The notes under the pieces: generated by a model | What the model was told of the DNA's origin: nothing | Database searches by the model: none | Seen by the model: only the letters and a program-made list of their open reading frames with translations | Part shown: one piece after another, positions 43,588 through 53,556 of the stretch | How the letters are laid out: each line of letters opens with the position of its first letter | Position numbering within the stretch: position 1 is the first letter of the stretch | Source: Paracoccus sp. IB05 | Lineage (GTDB): Bacteria > Pseudomonadota > Alphaproteobacteria > Rhodobacterales > Rhodobacteraceae | NCBI RefSeq assembly: GCF_016405985.1 | Contig: NZ_JAEFCF010000027.1 | Location: forward strand, 1-64,000 | Direction of reading: 5' to 3' | DNA length: 64,000 nt | Made by a program: the position numbers and the translations under genes

Positions 43588-44616
43588 GTGACGCAGGCAG
43601 CAGAAATCGGAGCATCAGGGATCGGCAAGATGTTCGGGCGCTTCACTGCGCTGAAGGACATTTCCATGACCGTCGGGCGCGGCGAGTTTGTGACGCTTCT
43701 CGGGCCTTCGGGATCGGGGAAAACCACGTTCCTGATGATCCTTTCGGGTTTCGAGGCCCCCACATCGGGGCAGCTGACACTGGACGGGCGCGAGATGACC
43801 GAAACGCCGCCCGAGGCGCGCGGTTTTGGCATGGTGTTTCAGGGCTATGCGCTGTTCCCGCATATGACGGTCGAGGAAAACATCGCCTTTCCGCTGAAGG
43901 TGCAGGGGCGCTCGGGTGCGGATATTTCCCGGCGTGTCAGGGACATGGTGGAAATGGTCGGCCTTGGCGGGCATGGCCATAAACGGCCCGCAGGCCTGTC
44001 GGGCGGGCAGCAACAGCGGGTGGCTCTGGCCCGCGCGCTGGCCTATTCGCCGCCGGTCCTGCTGCTGGACGAGCCGTTTTCGGCGCTCGACAAGAACCTG
44101 CGCGGCCAGATGCAGGATGAGATGCGCCGCATTCATCAGGAAACCGGCACCACCTTTGTTTTCGTAACCCATGACCAGGAAGAAGCCCTCGCTTTGTCCT
44201 CGCGGATCGCGATTTTCGAGAAGGGACAGTTGCAACAGATCGCCCCGCCGCGCGAGGTCTATGAGCGGCCCTCGAATCGGTTCGTTGCGGAATTTCTGGG
44301 CGATATCAACATTCTGCCGGTGACCGCCTCGCAGATCGAAGGCCGCGCCATTCACCTGCCGGACGGCACGGGCGACAATCTGGCGATCCGGCCTGAGAAT
44401 ATGGGCCTCTCGCTGACCGAGCCCACCTGCGGCAATGCGCTGCCGGTCGAATTGCGCGACCTGACCTATCTGGGCGCCGAAACCCGCCTCGCGCTGGCCA
44501 CCAAAGGCGGCGTGGCGGTCACCCTTCATATGCCGACTGCGAAACTCCCGGAGGGTCTTGCCCCGGGGGCTGCGGTCTGGACCAGCTGGGAGGCGAGCCG
44601 CGGTTTCATGCTTTAA
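43588..44616 (+). CDS. Polyamine-type ABC transporter ATPase (PotA-like)
   Basis: A 342-residue ATPase of a PotABCD-type importer. Walker A GPSGSGKTT, Q-loop MVFQGYALFPHMT, signature LSGGQQQRVALARAL, and Walker B LLLDEPFSALD are all intact. The C-terminal 100 residues form a TOBE domain (LAIRPENMGLS). It starts with GTG after AAGGG. First gene of a five-gene plus-strand operon: ATPase, binding protein, two permeases, ThDP enzyme. The substrate is probably a guanidino compound or polyamine, judged by the neighbours. Confidence 0.92.
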   Translation: MTQAAEIGASGIGKMFGRFTALKDISMTVGRGEFVTLLGPSGSGKTTFLMILSGFEAPTSGQLTLDGREMTETPPEARGFGMVFQGYALFPHMTVEENIAFPLKVQGRSGADISRRVRDMVEMVGLGGHGHKRPAGLSGGQQQRVALARALAYSPPVLLLDEPFSALDKNLRGQMQDEMRRIHQETGTTFVFVTHDQEEALALSSRIAIFEKGQLQQIAPPREVYERPSNRFVAEFLGDINILPVTASQIEGRAIHLPDGTGDNLAIRPENMGLSLTEPTCGNALPVELRDLTYLGAETRLALATKGGVAVTLHMPTAKLPEGLAPGAAVWTSWEASRGFML

Positions 44617-44691
44617 GCGAACGATCCGGGACAGATCCGCCATCAGATGCGGGCGCCGGGAGACGGAAAATCCTCAACAGGGAGATGGATT

Positions 44692-45804
44692 ATGAACGGA
44701 CCTTTCCAGCGTGACCAGTTGGAAATCCTCGCGATGAAAGCCCGCAAGGGTCAGATTTCGCGGCGGAATTTCAACACGGGCCTCGCGCTATTGCTGGGAA
44801 CATCGGCGCTCGGGCTGGGGAGCCGCGCCGATGCCCAGACCAAAGAACTGGTGCTGGTGAACTGGGGCGGCGATGCCGGCACCGCCTATGATGCGGCCTA
44901 TGGCAAGCCCTTCCTCGAGGCGACCGGCATCACCGTGCGCCAGGATGGTTCGGGCCCGACCGAAGGTGCGATCCAGGCCCAGGTGGAAAGCGGCAAACCG
45001 ACCTGGGACCTCGTGGATGTCGATCCGTTCTCGGCCGAGGCGCTTGGCAAAAAGGGCATGATGGAGCCCATCGACTACGCAGTGGTCGATAAGTCGAAAT
45101 TCCGCGAGGGTTTTGGCTGGGACTATGCCGCCTCGACCTATTTCTTCTCTTACGTCATCGCCTATGATGCGAAAAAATTCGGAGATAACCCGCCGACCGG
45201 CATCGCAGATTTCTTCGATGTGGAAAAATTCCCCGGCAAACGCGCGCTTTATAAATGGGGCGTTGGTGTCTGGGAGGCGGCTTTGCTGGCCGATGGTGTG
45301 GCGCCAACAGATCTTTACCCGCTGGATATCGAGCGCGCCCATAAGAAACTTGCGGCCTTCAAGGACAATGTCGTGGCCTTCTGGGGCGGCGGGGCGGAAA
45401 GCCAGTCGCTGCTTCTGGATGGTGAGGCCTCGATGGCCATCGTCTGGTCGACCCGCGCGCGGCTGATCGAACAGGATTCGGGTGGCGATGTGAAATTCAT
45501 CTGGAAGGATGGCTTCGTTTCGCCCGGCGCGCTTGGCGTGGTGAAGGGCAACCCGGGCGGCGCCGCAACCGCGATGCAGTTCCTCGCCTCGGTGCAGGAT
45601 CCCGCGAAACAGCTGATCATGTTCGAGATGCTGGGCCAGGGGCCGGCGAATCCGGCGGCCGATGCGCTGTTGCCGGCCGAGGATGCCAGATACAACCCGG
45701 TGGCTGCGGATAACTATGCCCAGCAAATGCCGATCGACATGGCCTGGTATGAGACCAATTACGGCCCGGCGCTGGATGAATATCTGAAGATCATCTCAGC
45801 CTGA
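44692..45804 (+). CDS. Polyamine-type solute-binding protein (PotD-like)
   Basis: A 370-residue periplasmic binding protein. A Tat-like motif (ISRRNFNTGLALLLG) and a hydrophobic segment precede cleavage near residue 48 (SRADAQ). The mature protein starts with the PotD-type LVLVNWGGDAGTAYDAAY, and WDLVDVDPFSAEALGKKG follows. It captures the substrate for the two permeases. The start at 44692 follows GGGAGAT. Family members bind spermidine, putrescine, agmatine or related cations. Confidence 0.92.
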   Translation: MNGPFQRDQLEILAMKARKGQISRRNFNTGLALLLGTSALGLGSRADAQTKELVLVNWGGDAGTAYDAAYGKPFLEATGITVRQDGSGPTEGAIQAQVESGKPTWDLVDVDPFSAEALGKKGMMEPIDYAVVDKSKFREGFGWDYAASTYFFSYVIAYDAKKFGDNPPTGIADFFDVEKFPGKRALYKWGVGVWEAALLADGVAPTDLYPLDIERAHKKLAAFKDNVVAFWGGGAESQSLLLDGEASMAIVWSTRARLIEQDSGGDVKFIWKDGFVSPGALGVVKGNPGGAATAMQFLASVQDPAKQLIMFEMLGQGPANPAADALLPAEDARYNPVAADNYAQQMPIDMAWYETNYGPALDEYLKIISA

Positions 45805-45874
45805 CCTGACCCCGTCCTGAACCCCTGACCCCTGGGCCATCCCGGCCCGGGGTCTCTTGCCCGAGGGGGTGCCC

Positions 45875-46687
45875 ATGCTCCGATCCCGCCTGTTCCTGCT
45901 GGCCCCGCTGCTGATCTTTCTGGCGCTGGCCTATCTGATCCCGTTTCTCGGCGTCATGCGCTGGAGCGTGACCCTGCCCGAGCCCGGTCTTGGCCAATAT
46001 AAGACCGCGCTGACCGACCCGCTGGTCCTGAGCGTGATCTGGCGTACGGTCAGGATCTGCGCGCTGGTCACGGTACTGGCCGTCGCAATGGCTTATATGA
46101 TCACGCTGCTCTGGGTGCGGGGCGGGCCGGTGATGCGGCTTTTCGTTGAGCTCTGCATCCTGATCCCCTTCTGGATTTCCGTTCTGACACGGGCCTTTGG
46201 CTGGCTGGCGCTGCTTTCAAACCGGGGCATCATCAACACCTGGGGCCAGGATCTCGGGCTGCTCGCAGAGCCGCTGACGCTGGTCCGCAATGAATTCGGC
46301 GTCGTGCTGGGGATGGTGCATTTCCTGATCCCCTTCGCCGTCTTCCCGCTGGCCTCAGCCATGCGCGCGGTGGATGAGCGTGTGCTGCTGGCCGCGCGCG
46401 GCATGGGGGCGTCGCGGGCGCGCGTCTTCTGGCAGGTCTTCGTTCCCATGACCAAAACCGGTATTTTCGGAGCCCTTTTGCTGGTCTTCGTCTTTGCGCT
46501 TGGCTTCTTTGTCACGCCGGCCCTTCTTGGCGGAGGCCGTTCAGTGCTGGTCGCGGAACTGATCTGGCTCAGGATCTTCCAAAGCCCGGACTGGGGCCTT
46601 GGTGCGGCAATCTCGGTGATCATGATGGTCGCCATCGGGTTGTTGCTGATGCTGACGATGAAATATGCGAAAGGGCCGGGCCGATGA
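45875..46687 (+). CDS. Polyamine-type ABC permease (PotB-like)
   Basis: A 270-residue inner-membrane permease with six transmembrane helices and an EAA-type loop (VDERVLLAARGMGASRARVF). The start at 45875 follows GAGGGGG at good spacing; a TTG 6 codons earlier is possible. It overlaps the next permease gene by 4 bases. Confidence 0.92.
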   Translation: MLRSRLFLLAPLLIFLALAYLIPFLGVMRWSVTLPEPGLGQYKTALTDPLVLSVIWRTVRICALVTVLAVAMAYMITLLWVRGGPVMRLFVELCILIPFWISVLTRAFGWLALLSNRGIINTWGQDLGLLAEPLTLVRNEFGVVLGMVHFLIPFAVFPLASAMRAVDERVLLAARGMGASRARVFWQVFVPMTKTGIFGALLLVFVFALGFFVTPALLGGGRSVLVAELIWLRIFQSPDWGLGAAISVIMMVAIGLLLMLTMKYAKGPGR

Positions 46688-47493
46688 TCACGCTCAAGCC
46701 AGGTCTCCTTGCGACGATCCTTGCGGCTCTGGTCGCGGTCTTCCTGCTGATGCCGCTGATTGCCGTGGTGCCGGTCAGCTTCACGCCCGGGCGCAATCTT
46801 TCCATGGCCGGGGATGAATGGTCCTTGCGCCATTACCGGGCGCTGATCGAGAATCCGGCCTGGGGGCAGGGGGTCTGGCTCTCGATTCGCATCGGGCTGG
46901 TTGCGAGCCTGTTTTCCACCGCGCTTGCCACCGCTTTCGCGCTTGGGATCTGGATGCTGCAGCCGAGATTTGCCGGGATTTACATGGGGATCGCGATGCT
47001 GCCGATGGTGGCGCCGCCGGTCGTCTCGGCGCTGACGCTTTACTTCTTCCTGACCTCGCTCAGCCAGTGGAACGGGGTCATTGGCTATGACACTTTCTTC
47101 GGCGTGGCGCTGGCGCATTCGGTCATGGTCGCGCCCTTCGCCGTCGTGCTGATCACCGTCGCGCTCAGCCAGGTCGACCGCCGCATCGACCTCGCCGCGC
47201 GCTCGATGGGGGCGGGGCTGATGACGCGGGTGTTCCGCATCATTATGCCAAATATCCGCTTTGGCCTGATTGCCGCACTTTTCCTGAGCTTTGTGCTGTC
47301 CTGGGAGGAAATCGGCGTGACATTGTTCATCACCTCGGTCAATGCGGTGACATTGCCGCGCCTGATGTGGATGGGCTTGCGGGATAATATCGATCCGGCA
47401 ATTGCCGCGATTTCGGTGGTGCTGATCGCGATTGTGGTTGCGGTCGTGTTGATCAAAACCGTTATGCAATTGCGGCAGGGCCAGCAAAGATAG
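46684..47493 (+). CDS. Polyamine-type ABC permease (PotC-like)
   Basis: A 269-residue permease with six transmembrane helices. The EAA loop is VDRRIDLAARSMGAGLMTRVFRIIMPN-like, and LSFVLSWEEIGVTLFI is the usual last-helix region. It pairs with the PotB-like subunit. The ThDP decarboxylase gene starts 10 bases after its stop, so uptake and metabolism are one transcription unit. Confidence 0.92.
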   Translation: MITLKPGLLATILAALVAVFLLMPLIAVVPVSFTPGRNLSMAGDEWSLRHYRALIENPAWGQGVWLSIRIGLVASLFSTALATAFALGIWMLQPRFAGIYMGIAMLPMVAPPVVSALTLYFFLTSLSQWNGVIGYDTFFGVALAHSVMVAPFAVVLITVALSQVDRRIDLAARSMGAGLMTRVFRIIMPNIRFGLIAALFLSFVLSWEEIGVTLFITSVNAVTLPRLMWMGLRDNIDPAIAAISVVLIAIVVAVVLIKTVMQLRQGQQR

Positions 47494-47503
47494 GGATGAA
47501 GAC

Positions 47504-49105
47504 GTGACTGCGAATATCTCAACCGGGGTTTATCTGACCCATCTTCTGCGCAGCTATGGCGTCGAGGTGGTGTTCGGCATCCCCGGCGTTCACACGGTAG
47601 AGCTGTATCGCGGGCTCGCCGGTTCCGGCGTGCGCCATGTTACGCCGCGCCACGAGCAGGGTGCGGGGTTCATGGCCGATGGCTATGCACGGGCGAGCGG
47701 TAAGCCCGGGGTTTGTTTCATCATCACCGGGCCGGGGATGACCAATATCGTGACCGCAATGGGCCAGGCCTATGGCGATTCGATCCCGATGCTGGTGATT
47801 TCGACCGTCAACGCGCATGGGCGGATGGGCTCGGGCGAGGGCTGGCTGCATGAGCTGCCCAATCAGCAGGCGCTGGTTTCGGGCGTGGCGGCGTTCTCGC
47901 GCACGGTGAACCGGCCCGAGGAACTGGCGGGCGCGCTGGCCCAGGCCTTTGCGGTGTTTTACGGCGCGCGGCCGCGCCCGGTGCATATCGAACTGCCGAT
48001 CAATGTGATGCTCGCGGATGCCGGTCATCTGCCTTTGCCGAAACCGATGATGCTGTCGCTGCCCGCGCCCGCGCCCGCGGCCCTGCGCGAGGCGATCCAG
48101 GCGCTTGAAGGCGCCGCACGCCCGGTGATCCTCGCCGGTGGCGGTGCGCAGCGGGCCGAAGTCGGGCGGCTGGCCGAGCTGTTCGACGCGCCGCTGGTGA
48201 TGACGACCAATGCGCGGGGGCTGCTGCCGCCGGGTCATGCGCTGGCGGTGCCTGTCTCGGCCTCGGTCGCCAGCACGCGCGCGCTGATCGCGGGCGCAGA
48301 TGTCGTTCTGGCGATCGGGACCGAATTGGGTCTGACCGATTACGACATGTATGAGGATGGCGGTTTCGCGCTGCCAGGCACCCTGATCCGCGTCGATCTC
48401 GACCCGGTGCATATGGCGCGGGGGATCCCCCCTTCGCTCGCGATCACTGCGGATGCGGCGGAATTTGTGGCGGCAGTTCTGGCCGACCCGCCCCCGGCCG
48501 TGAAGAAGGATGGTGCGGCGCGGGCGGCAGAGGCGCGCAAGGGGCGTGCCGGTCTCTTGGATGCTTATCGGCGCGACCTGGCGCTGCTCGATATCGTGCG
48601 CGATACGCTGCCAGGTGTGCGGATGGTGGGCGATTCCACCCAGCTGACTTATGCCGGGAATATGGCATATGAGGCGGCCTCGCCCGGCACCTGGTTCAAT
48701 TCGGCTACGGGCTACGGCACTTTGGGCTATGGCCTGCCGGCGGCGATTGGGGCGAAACTCGCGGATGACCGCCCGGTGGTAGGGATCTCGGGCGATGGCG
48801 GGCTGCAATTCTCGCTCTCGGAACTGGCATCGGCCACCGAGGCCGAAGTGCCGGTGATCCTGCTTGTCCATGACAACAGCGGTTATGGCGAGATCAAATC
48901 CTATATGGTCGCGAAGAACATCCCGACGCTTGGCGTCGATATCTACACGCCCGATCTGGCGGCGATCGCGGCAGCTTCGGGCTGGCATGTCGAGCGGGTG
49001 ACAGAGCTTGAGACCCTGCCGGGCCTCCTGCGCGAGGGGGCTGCACGCAAAGGGCCGACCATGCTGATCTTCGGCGATGATCTGCGCGCCCAGGTATCGC
49101 TGTAA
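47504..49105 (+). CDS. Thiamine-diphosphate 2-keto-acid decarboxylase (5-guanidino-2-oxopentanoate decarboxylase-like)
   Basis: A 533-residue member of the acetolactate synthase / benzoylformate decarboxylase family. Visible features are VVFGIPGVHTVELYRGL, the active-site glutamate in TPRHEQGAGFMADGYAR, FIITGPGMTN, and the ThDP-binding motif ISGDGGLQFSLSELASATEA followed by NNSGYGEI-like residues. The closest functional match recognised is AruI, which converts 2-ketoarginine to 4-guanidinobutyraldehyde in arginine degradation. It starts with GTG after AGGGA. The operon with a polyamine-type importer and the nearby guanidine-modifying hydrolase support a guanidino substrate. The exact substrate is inferred. 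Confidence 0.78.
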   Translation: MTANISTGVYLTHLLRSYGVEVVFGIPGVHTVELYRGLAGSGVRHVTPRHEQGAGFMADGYARASGKPGVCFIITGPGMTNIVTAMGQAYGDSIPMLVISTVNAHGRMGSGEGWLHELPNQQALVSGVAAFSRTVNRPEELAGALAQAFAVFYGARPRPVHIELPINVMLADAGHLPLPKPMMLSLPAPAPAALREAIQALEGAARPVILAGGGAQRAEVGRLAELFDAPLVMTTNARGLLPPGHALAVPVSASVASTRALIAGADVVLAIGTELGLTDYDMYEDGGFALPGTLIRVDLDPVHMARGIPPSLAITADAAEFVAAVLADPPPAVKKDGAARAAEARKGRAGLLDAYRRDLALLDIVRDTLPGVRMVGDSTQLTYAGNMAYEAASPGTWFNSATGYGTLGYGLPAAIGAKLADDRPVVGISGDGGLQFSLSELASATEAEVPVILLVHDNSGYGEIKSYMVAKNIPTLGVDIYTPDLAAIAAASGWHVERVTELETLPGLLREGAARKGPTMLIFGDDLRAQVSL

Positions 49106-49116
49106 AATCAAACAAA

Positions 49117-49146
49117 ACCGCCCGGAAACCTGTGTTTCCGGGCGGT
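49117..49146. terminator. Bidirectional terminator between the ThDP enzyme gene and pckA
   Basis: A perfect 13-bp stem ACCGCCCGGAAAC / GTTTCCGGGCGGT with loop CTGT. The minus side is followed by TTTGTTTGATTTT, a good tract for pckA; the plus side has only TCTGATTTC. Confidence 0.88.
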
Positions 49147-49169
49147 TCTGATTTCACTTATCGAACATT

Positions 49170-50771
49170 TCAGCCAATCGCGGCGGCGCGCACATCGGCG
49201 TCGATATGTTCGACATATTGTCCGAAGTTTTTCGAGAACATGCCGACCAGAATCTGGGCCTGCGCGTCATAACCCGCCTTATCCGCCCAGGTCTCGCGCG
49301 GGTTCAGCAGCACCGGATCCACGCCGGGCACATCGACCGGAACCTCAAAGCCGAAATTCGGGTCCTTGCGGAACTGCACGCGGGCAAGCGAGCCATCCAG
49401 CGCCGCCGTCAGCAGCGCGCGCGTCGCCCTGATCGGCATCCGCCGACCCGTCCCATGCTTGCCGCCGGTCCAGCCGGTGTTCACCAGCCAGCAGGAGGCG
49501 CCGTGCTTTGCGATCTTCTCCTGCAAAAGCTTGCCATAGACCTCGGGCCGGCGCGGCATGAAGGGGGCGCCGAAACAGGTCGAGAAGGTCGGCGTCGGCT
49601 CGGTCACGCCGCGCTCGGTCCCGGGGGTTTTCGAGGTGAAGCCCGAAAGGAAGTGATACATCGCCTGGGCCGGCGTCAGCCGCGAGATCGGGGGAAGCAC
49701 CCCGAAGGCGTCACATGTCAGCATCACCACATTCTTCGGCATGCCACCCAGACCGGTGGGCGATGCGTTGGAAATATACTCCAGCGGATAGGCGCAGCGC
49801 ATATTGTCGGTGAGCGAATTGTCTTCGAAATCAAGCTCGAACGTCTCGGGATCCCAGACCATGTTTTCGACCACGGTCGCGAAACGATGGGTGGTGCCAT
49901 AGATCTCCGGCTCGGCCTCGGCCGAGAGATTGATCGTCTTGGCATAGCAGCCGCCTTCAAAGTTGAAAGTGCCGGTATCCGACCAGCCATGTTCATCATC
50001 GCCGATCAGGATGCGCGAGGGATCGGCGGAAAGCGTGGTCTTGCCGGTGCCGGAAAGGCCGAAGAAGACGGCCGTGTCATCCGGATTGCCGATCGCGTGA
50101 TTGGCCGAGCAATGCATCGGCATCACGCCCTTTTCGGGCAGCAGGTAGTTCAGGATGGTGAAGACCGCTTTTTTGTTCTCGCCGCCATATTCGGTATTGG
50201 CGATCAGTACGGTCTTTTCGTCGAAATTCAGCGCGATCACCGTATCGGTGCGGCAGCCGTGCCGCTCGGGGTCGGCCTTGAAGGACGGCAGGTTGATGAT
50301 TGTCCATTCTGGTTCGAAATGGTCAAGTTCAGCGGCCTCAGGGCGGCGCAGAAGGTGACGGATGAACAGATTATGCCAGGCAAGCCCGCTGACCACCCGC
50401 ACATCGACACGGTGTGCGGCATCGGCACCGGCATAGAGATCCTGGACGAAAACCTCGCGCCCCTTCAGGTGGTCGAGCATATCGGCCTTGAGCAAAGCCC
50501 AGGCGCTCTCCGCCATCGGCGCGTTGTTCTCCCACCAGATGGTGTTCTCGGTCGAAGCCGAACGCACCACGAATTTATCCTTCGGCGAACGGCCGGTAAA
50601 TTTCCCCGTCGTGCAGAGAAAAGCGCCGCCTTTGCCGATATGGCCCTCGCCGCGGGCAACCGCGGCTTCGACAAGTGCAGGTTCGCGATAGTTGTAATGA
50701 ACAGTGCCGGCGCCGCTGATCCCCTGGTGGTCCAGAGTGCGTTTCGGGTTCACGCGTCCGTTCATAGTCAT
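49170..50771 (-). CDS. pckA: Phosphoenolpyruvate carboxykinase (ATP)
   Basis: A 533-residue gluconeogenic enzyme forming phosphoenolpyruvate from oxaloacetate with ATP. Motifs are the kinase-type P-loop [34 protein letters not shown], and [18 protein letters not shown]. coli PckA is 540 residues. Either ATG at 50771 or the one two codons later can start it. It is divergent from chvI; in Agrobacterium pckA is known to be controlled by ChvG-ChvI. Confidence 0.97.
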   Translation of the reverse strand: MTMNGRVNPKRTLDHQGISGAGTVHYNYREPALVEAAVARGEGHIGKGGAFLCTTGKFTGRSPKDKFVVRSASTENTIWWENNAPMAESAWALLKADMLDHLKGREVFVQDLYAGADAAHRVDVRVVSGLAWHNLFIRHLLRRPEAAELDHFEPEWTIINLPSFKADPERHGCRTDTVIALNFDEKTVLIANTEYGGENKKAVFTILNYLLPEKGVMPMHCSANHAIGNPDDTAVFFGLSGTGKTTLSADPSRILIGDDEHGWSDTGTFNFEGGCYAKTINLSAEAEPEIYGTTHRFATVVENMVWDPETFELDFEDNSLTDNMRCAYPLEYISNASPTGLGGMPKNVVMLTCDAFGVLPPISRLTPAQAMYHFLSGFTSKTPGTERGVTEPTPTFSTCFGAPFMPRRPEVYGKLLQEKIAKHGASCWLVNTGWTGGKHGTGRRMPIRATRALLTAALDGSLARVQFRKDPNFGFEVPVDVPGVDPVLLNPRETWADKAGYDAQAQILVGMFSKNFGQYVEHIDADVRAAAIG

Positions 50772-50924
50772 ATCCGTGCCAAGCTCCGGTCGCCGCGCGC
50801 CTGGCGCGGCCTTGGTTGAAACTGCGCCCGGGCCTTGGGCGCAAGGGCAAACCTATCCGTTTGTACTGCCCTCTTTGCGCCTATAACACGCGGCCCGGAA
50901 AGGAAAACAGCAACCTTTCAGGGA

Positions 50925-50957
50925 GTTAGCGCAACCATTCCCAGGTTAGCGCAACCA
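50925..50957. promoter_or_regulatory. 13-bp direct repeat between pckA and chvI, candidate ChvI operator
   Basis: GTTAGCGCAACCA occurs identically at 50925-50937 and 50945-50957, a 20-base period close to two helical turns, as expected for an OmpR-type regulator dimer pair. It lies about 155 bases before the pckA start and 155 before chvI. Confidence 0.5.
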
Positions 50958-51052
50958 CCGGCGGCACCTTGCCCACAGTGAGGCATATTCGCCATGCTGC
51001 CGCATTTTCGTGACGCTTTTCCTGCCGGAACGGGTGGGTGATTCGTTTCCTG

Positions 51053-51081
51053 TTGATTCCTGCCCGCGCATTGAGGATTAT
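51053..51081 (+). promoter_or_regulatory. Candidate sigma-70 promoter of chvI
   Basis: TTGATT (51053-51058), a 17-base spacer, then GATTAT (51076-51081), 30 bases before the chvI start. Good agreement with the housekeeping consensus, but not verified. Confidence 0.45.
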
Positions 51082-51111
51082 ATCCGGATAAGAAACAGAG
51101 CAGGATATATT

Positions 51112-51813
51112 ATGTCGCGCATCGCCCTGGTGGACGACGACAGGAACATTCTGACGTCCGTCTCGATGACCCTCGAAGCTGAGGGGTTCGAAGTCGAAAC
51201 CTATACTGACGGCCAATCGGCCCTGGACGCCTTTAATCGCCGCATGCCCGACATGGCGGTTCTTGATATTAAAATGCCCCGCATGGACGGGATGGATCTC
51301 TTGCAGCGGCTGCGCCAGAAGACGGCGATGCCGGTGATTTTCCTCACCTCGAAAGATGACGAGATCGACGAGGTGCTCGGTCTGCGGATGGGCGCGGATG
51401 ACTATGTCAAAAAGCCTTTCTCGCAGCGGCTGCTGGTCGAACGGATCCGGGCGCTGTTGCGGCGTCAGGATGCCGGTGTGGCGACCGATGCACCGGTCTC
51501 GGAAGAGAATAAGGTGATCGAGCGCGGCGAGCTCAGGATGGATCCGCTGCGCCATGCGGTGTCCTGGAAAGGCCGCGATGTCTCGCTGACCGTGACTGAA
51601 TTCCTGCTTTTGCAGGCCCTGGCGCAGCGCCCGGGTTTTGTGAAGTCGCGCGATCAGCTGATGGATGTGGCTTACGATGATCAGGTCTATGTCGATGATC
51701 GCACCATCGACAGCCATATCAAACGGCTGCGCAAGAAGATGCGGACCGTTGATGAGGAATTCTCGGCCATCGAAACGCTTTACGGCATTGGTTATCGCTA
51801 CAACGAAGAATGA
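51112..51813 (+). CDS. chvI: Response regulator ChvI (OmpR family)
   Basis: A 233-residue response regulator of the ChvG-ChvI system that senses acid or envelope stress. The receiver domain (1-120) has the acidic pair in LVDDDRNI, phospho-acceptor D in [12 protein letters not shown], and K in YVKKPFSQR; the C-terminal winged helix (130-233) ends in the typical [11 protein letters not shown]. The start at 51112 follows AGGA. Its stop overlaps chvG by 4 bases. Confidence 0.95.
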   Translation: MSRIALVDDDRNILTSVSMTLEAEGFEVETYTDGQSALDAFNRRMPDMAVLDIKMPRMDGMDLLQRLRQKTAMPVIFLTSKDDEIDEVLGLRMGADDYVKKPFSQRLLVERIRALLRRQDAGVATDAPVSEENKVIERGELRMDPLRHAVSWKGRDVSLTVTEFLLLQALAQRPGFVKSRDQLMDVAYDDQVYVDDRTIDSHIKRLRKKMRTVDEEFSAIETLYGIGYRYNEE

Positions 51814-53552
51814 CAGCCTCGCCGCGCCTTGGGTCTGACAACCGCAACTCCCGCACCGGAACTGGCCGGCGCGGGGGGCAAGTGCTGCTGGGCGAAGACT
51901 GGGTCTCGCCGGAAAGCATTCCTGATGAACAGCGCGGCGCCCGTCCGCTGGGGGGGCTTGTCGCGCTGAACCGCAGCCCGCTGGCGCGCAAGATCGTCAT
52001 TTTCAACCTGATGGCGCTGATCATCCTTGTGGCAGGGGTACTGTTCCTCAACCCGTTCCGCGACAGCCTGGTCCTCAGCCGCGAGGCGGGACTTGTCCGC
52101 GAGGCGCGGCTGATTTCCGGCGTGTTCGAGGCCAGCCAGACGGGCCCGGCCACTGCACCGGATCAGGCAGGCCCGGAGGGGCAGATCACCCCGGCGGCGC
52201 CTTACGACTATTCCGCCGCGCTGCGTCGTGTCGACCTGGCGCCCGGTGTGGTGGCCTTTATCTTTGACGCCGAGGGCGCGATTCTTGCGACCCGCACCGG
52301 CCCCGAAAGCGATCTGGTGGCCCGTCGCCCGACGGTGATCACCGATTTCCTGAACTCGGTCTGGGACGGGGTTTCGGTGGTGCTTTCGCTGGGCCGTACC
52401 CAGCTGGAAGGCGAGGACAGTGCGACGCTGGCGCGCCAGCTTTTGCCCAATGCGATGGCGGGGCAGACTGCCTCTTCGACCGGTCTGGGCCCGGATGGCG
52501 GCAAGGTTTTCTCGGTCGCGACCCCGGTGGCGGTTGCGGGCGAGGTGCGTTCGGTCCTGGTCCTGTCTTCGGCGGCGGGCGAGATCGACCGGCTGGTGCG
52601 CTATGAGCGGGAACAGGTGCTCCAGGTCTTCATCGTGGCGCTGCTGGTCTCGGTCGGGCTTTCGCTGGTGCTGGCCTCGACCATCGCCAATCCGCTCTCG
52701 GATCTGGCGGCGGCGGCAGAGATCGGACGCGGCGGTGACGGCGGTAAGGTCTCGCCGGGGCGGGTGCGGATCCCGGACCTCGCGGCGCGTCCCGATGAGA
52801 TCGGACGGCTTTCGGTCGCAATGCGCGGCATGGTGGCGGCGCTATACGATCGCATTGATGCCAATGAACAATTTGCCGCCGATGTGGCGCATGAGATCAA
52901 GAACCCGCTCGCCTCGCTGCGTTCGGCGGTCGGCTCGCTGCGCTTTGTGAAAAAGGAAGAGCATCGCGAGAAACTGCTCGATGTGATCGAGCATGATGTG
53001 CGCCGCCTTGACCGACTGGTTTCGGATATTTCGAATGCCTCGCGCCTCGATTCCGAACTGGTGAAAGAGGAAGAGGAAGAATTCGACCTCGTCCATACCC
53101 TGACCAATCTGACGCAATATCTGGGCGAACAGGCGGCCGGGTCGGAGGTCGATTTCCTGACCGACCTGCCTGCGGGCAAGATCATGATCCGCGGTCTCGA
53201 AGCGCGGCTGGCCCAGGTCTTCGTCAATCTGATCACCAATGCGATCTCGTTTTGCGAGGCCAGCGATGCGGTGCGGGTCTGGGCGCGTCAGCGCGAGAAC
53301 CGCGTGCTGATCGTGGTCGAAGATACCGGCCCGGGCATTCCGGAACAGGCGCTGACCAAAGTGTTCAAGCGCTTTTATTCCGACCGGCCCGAGACGCATT
53401 TCGGCAATAACTCCGGCCTCGGCCTGTCGATCTCGAAACAGATCGTCGAGGCGCATGGCGGGGTGATCTGGGCCGAAAACATCCGCCACCCGAATGCCGA
53501 CCCCAATTCCGAGCCGCTGGGCGCGCGTTTCGTGGTCGGTCTGCCGGTTTGA
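51810..53552 (+). CDS. chvG: Sensor histidine kinase ChvG
   Basis: A 580-residue membrane sensor kinase. A cytoplasmic N-terminal extension of about 60 residues precedes the first transmembrane helix ([18 protein letters not shown]), then a periplasmic sensing region of about 185 residues, and a second helix ([20 protein letters not shown]). HAMP, the H-box [19 protein letters not shown] and the ATPase with [10 protein letters not shown] and [19 protein letters not shown] follow. It phosphorylates ChvI. The kinase core is complete. The PTS-like genes follow directly in the same operon. Confidence 0.95.
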   Translation: MTASPRLGSDNRNSRTGTGRRGGQVLLGEDWVSPESIPDEQRGARPLGGLVALNRSPLARKIVIFNLMALIILVAGVLFLNPFRDSLVLSREAGLVREARLISGVFEASQTGPATAPDQAGPEGQITPAAPYDYSAALRRVDLAPGVVAFIFDAEGAILATRTGPESDLVARRPTVITDFLNSVWDGVSVVLSLGRTQLEGEDSATLARQLLPNAMAGQTASSTGLGPDGGKVFSVATPVAVAGEVRSVLVLSSAAGEIDRLVRYEREQVLQVFIVALLVSVGLSLVLASTIANPLSDLAAAAEIGRGGDGGKVSPGRVRIPDLAARPDEIGRLSVAMRGMVAALYDRIDANEQFAADVAHEIKNPLASLRSAVGSLRFVKKEEHREKLLDVIEHDVRRLDRLVSDISNASRLDSELVKEEEEEFDLVHTLTNLTQYLGEQAAGSEVDFLTDLPAGKIMIRGLEARLAQVFVNLITNAISFCEASDAVRVWARQRENRVLIVVEDTGPGIPEQALTKVFKRFYSDRPETHFGNNSGLGLSISKQIVEAHGGVIWAENIRHPNADPNSEPLGARFVVGLPV

Positions 53553-53556
53553 CGAT

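Noticed and set aside
46093-47487. 464-codon minus-strand frame opposite the permease genes
   Set aside because: The product is full of R, H, Q and D repeats typical of antisense of membrane-protein genes; the sense strand shows EAA loops and membrane helices.
47519-49111. 530-codon minus-strand frame opposite the ThDP enzyme gene
   Set aside because: No domain; the sense protein has the ThDP-binding motif and active-site glutamate.
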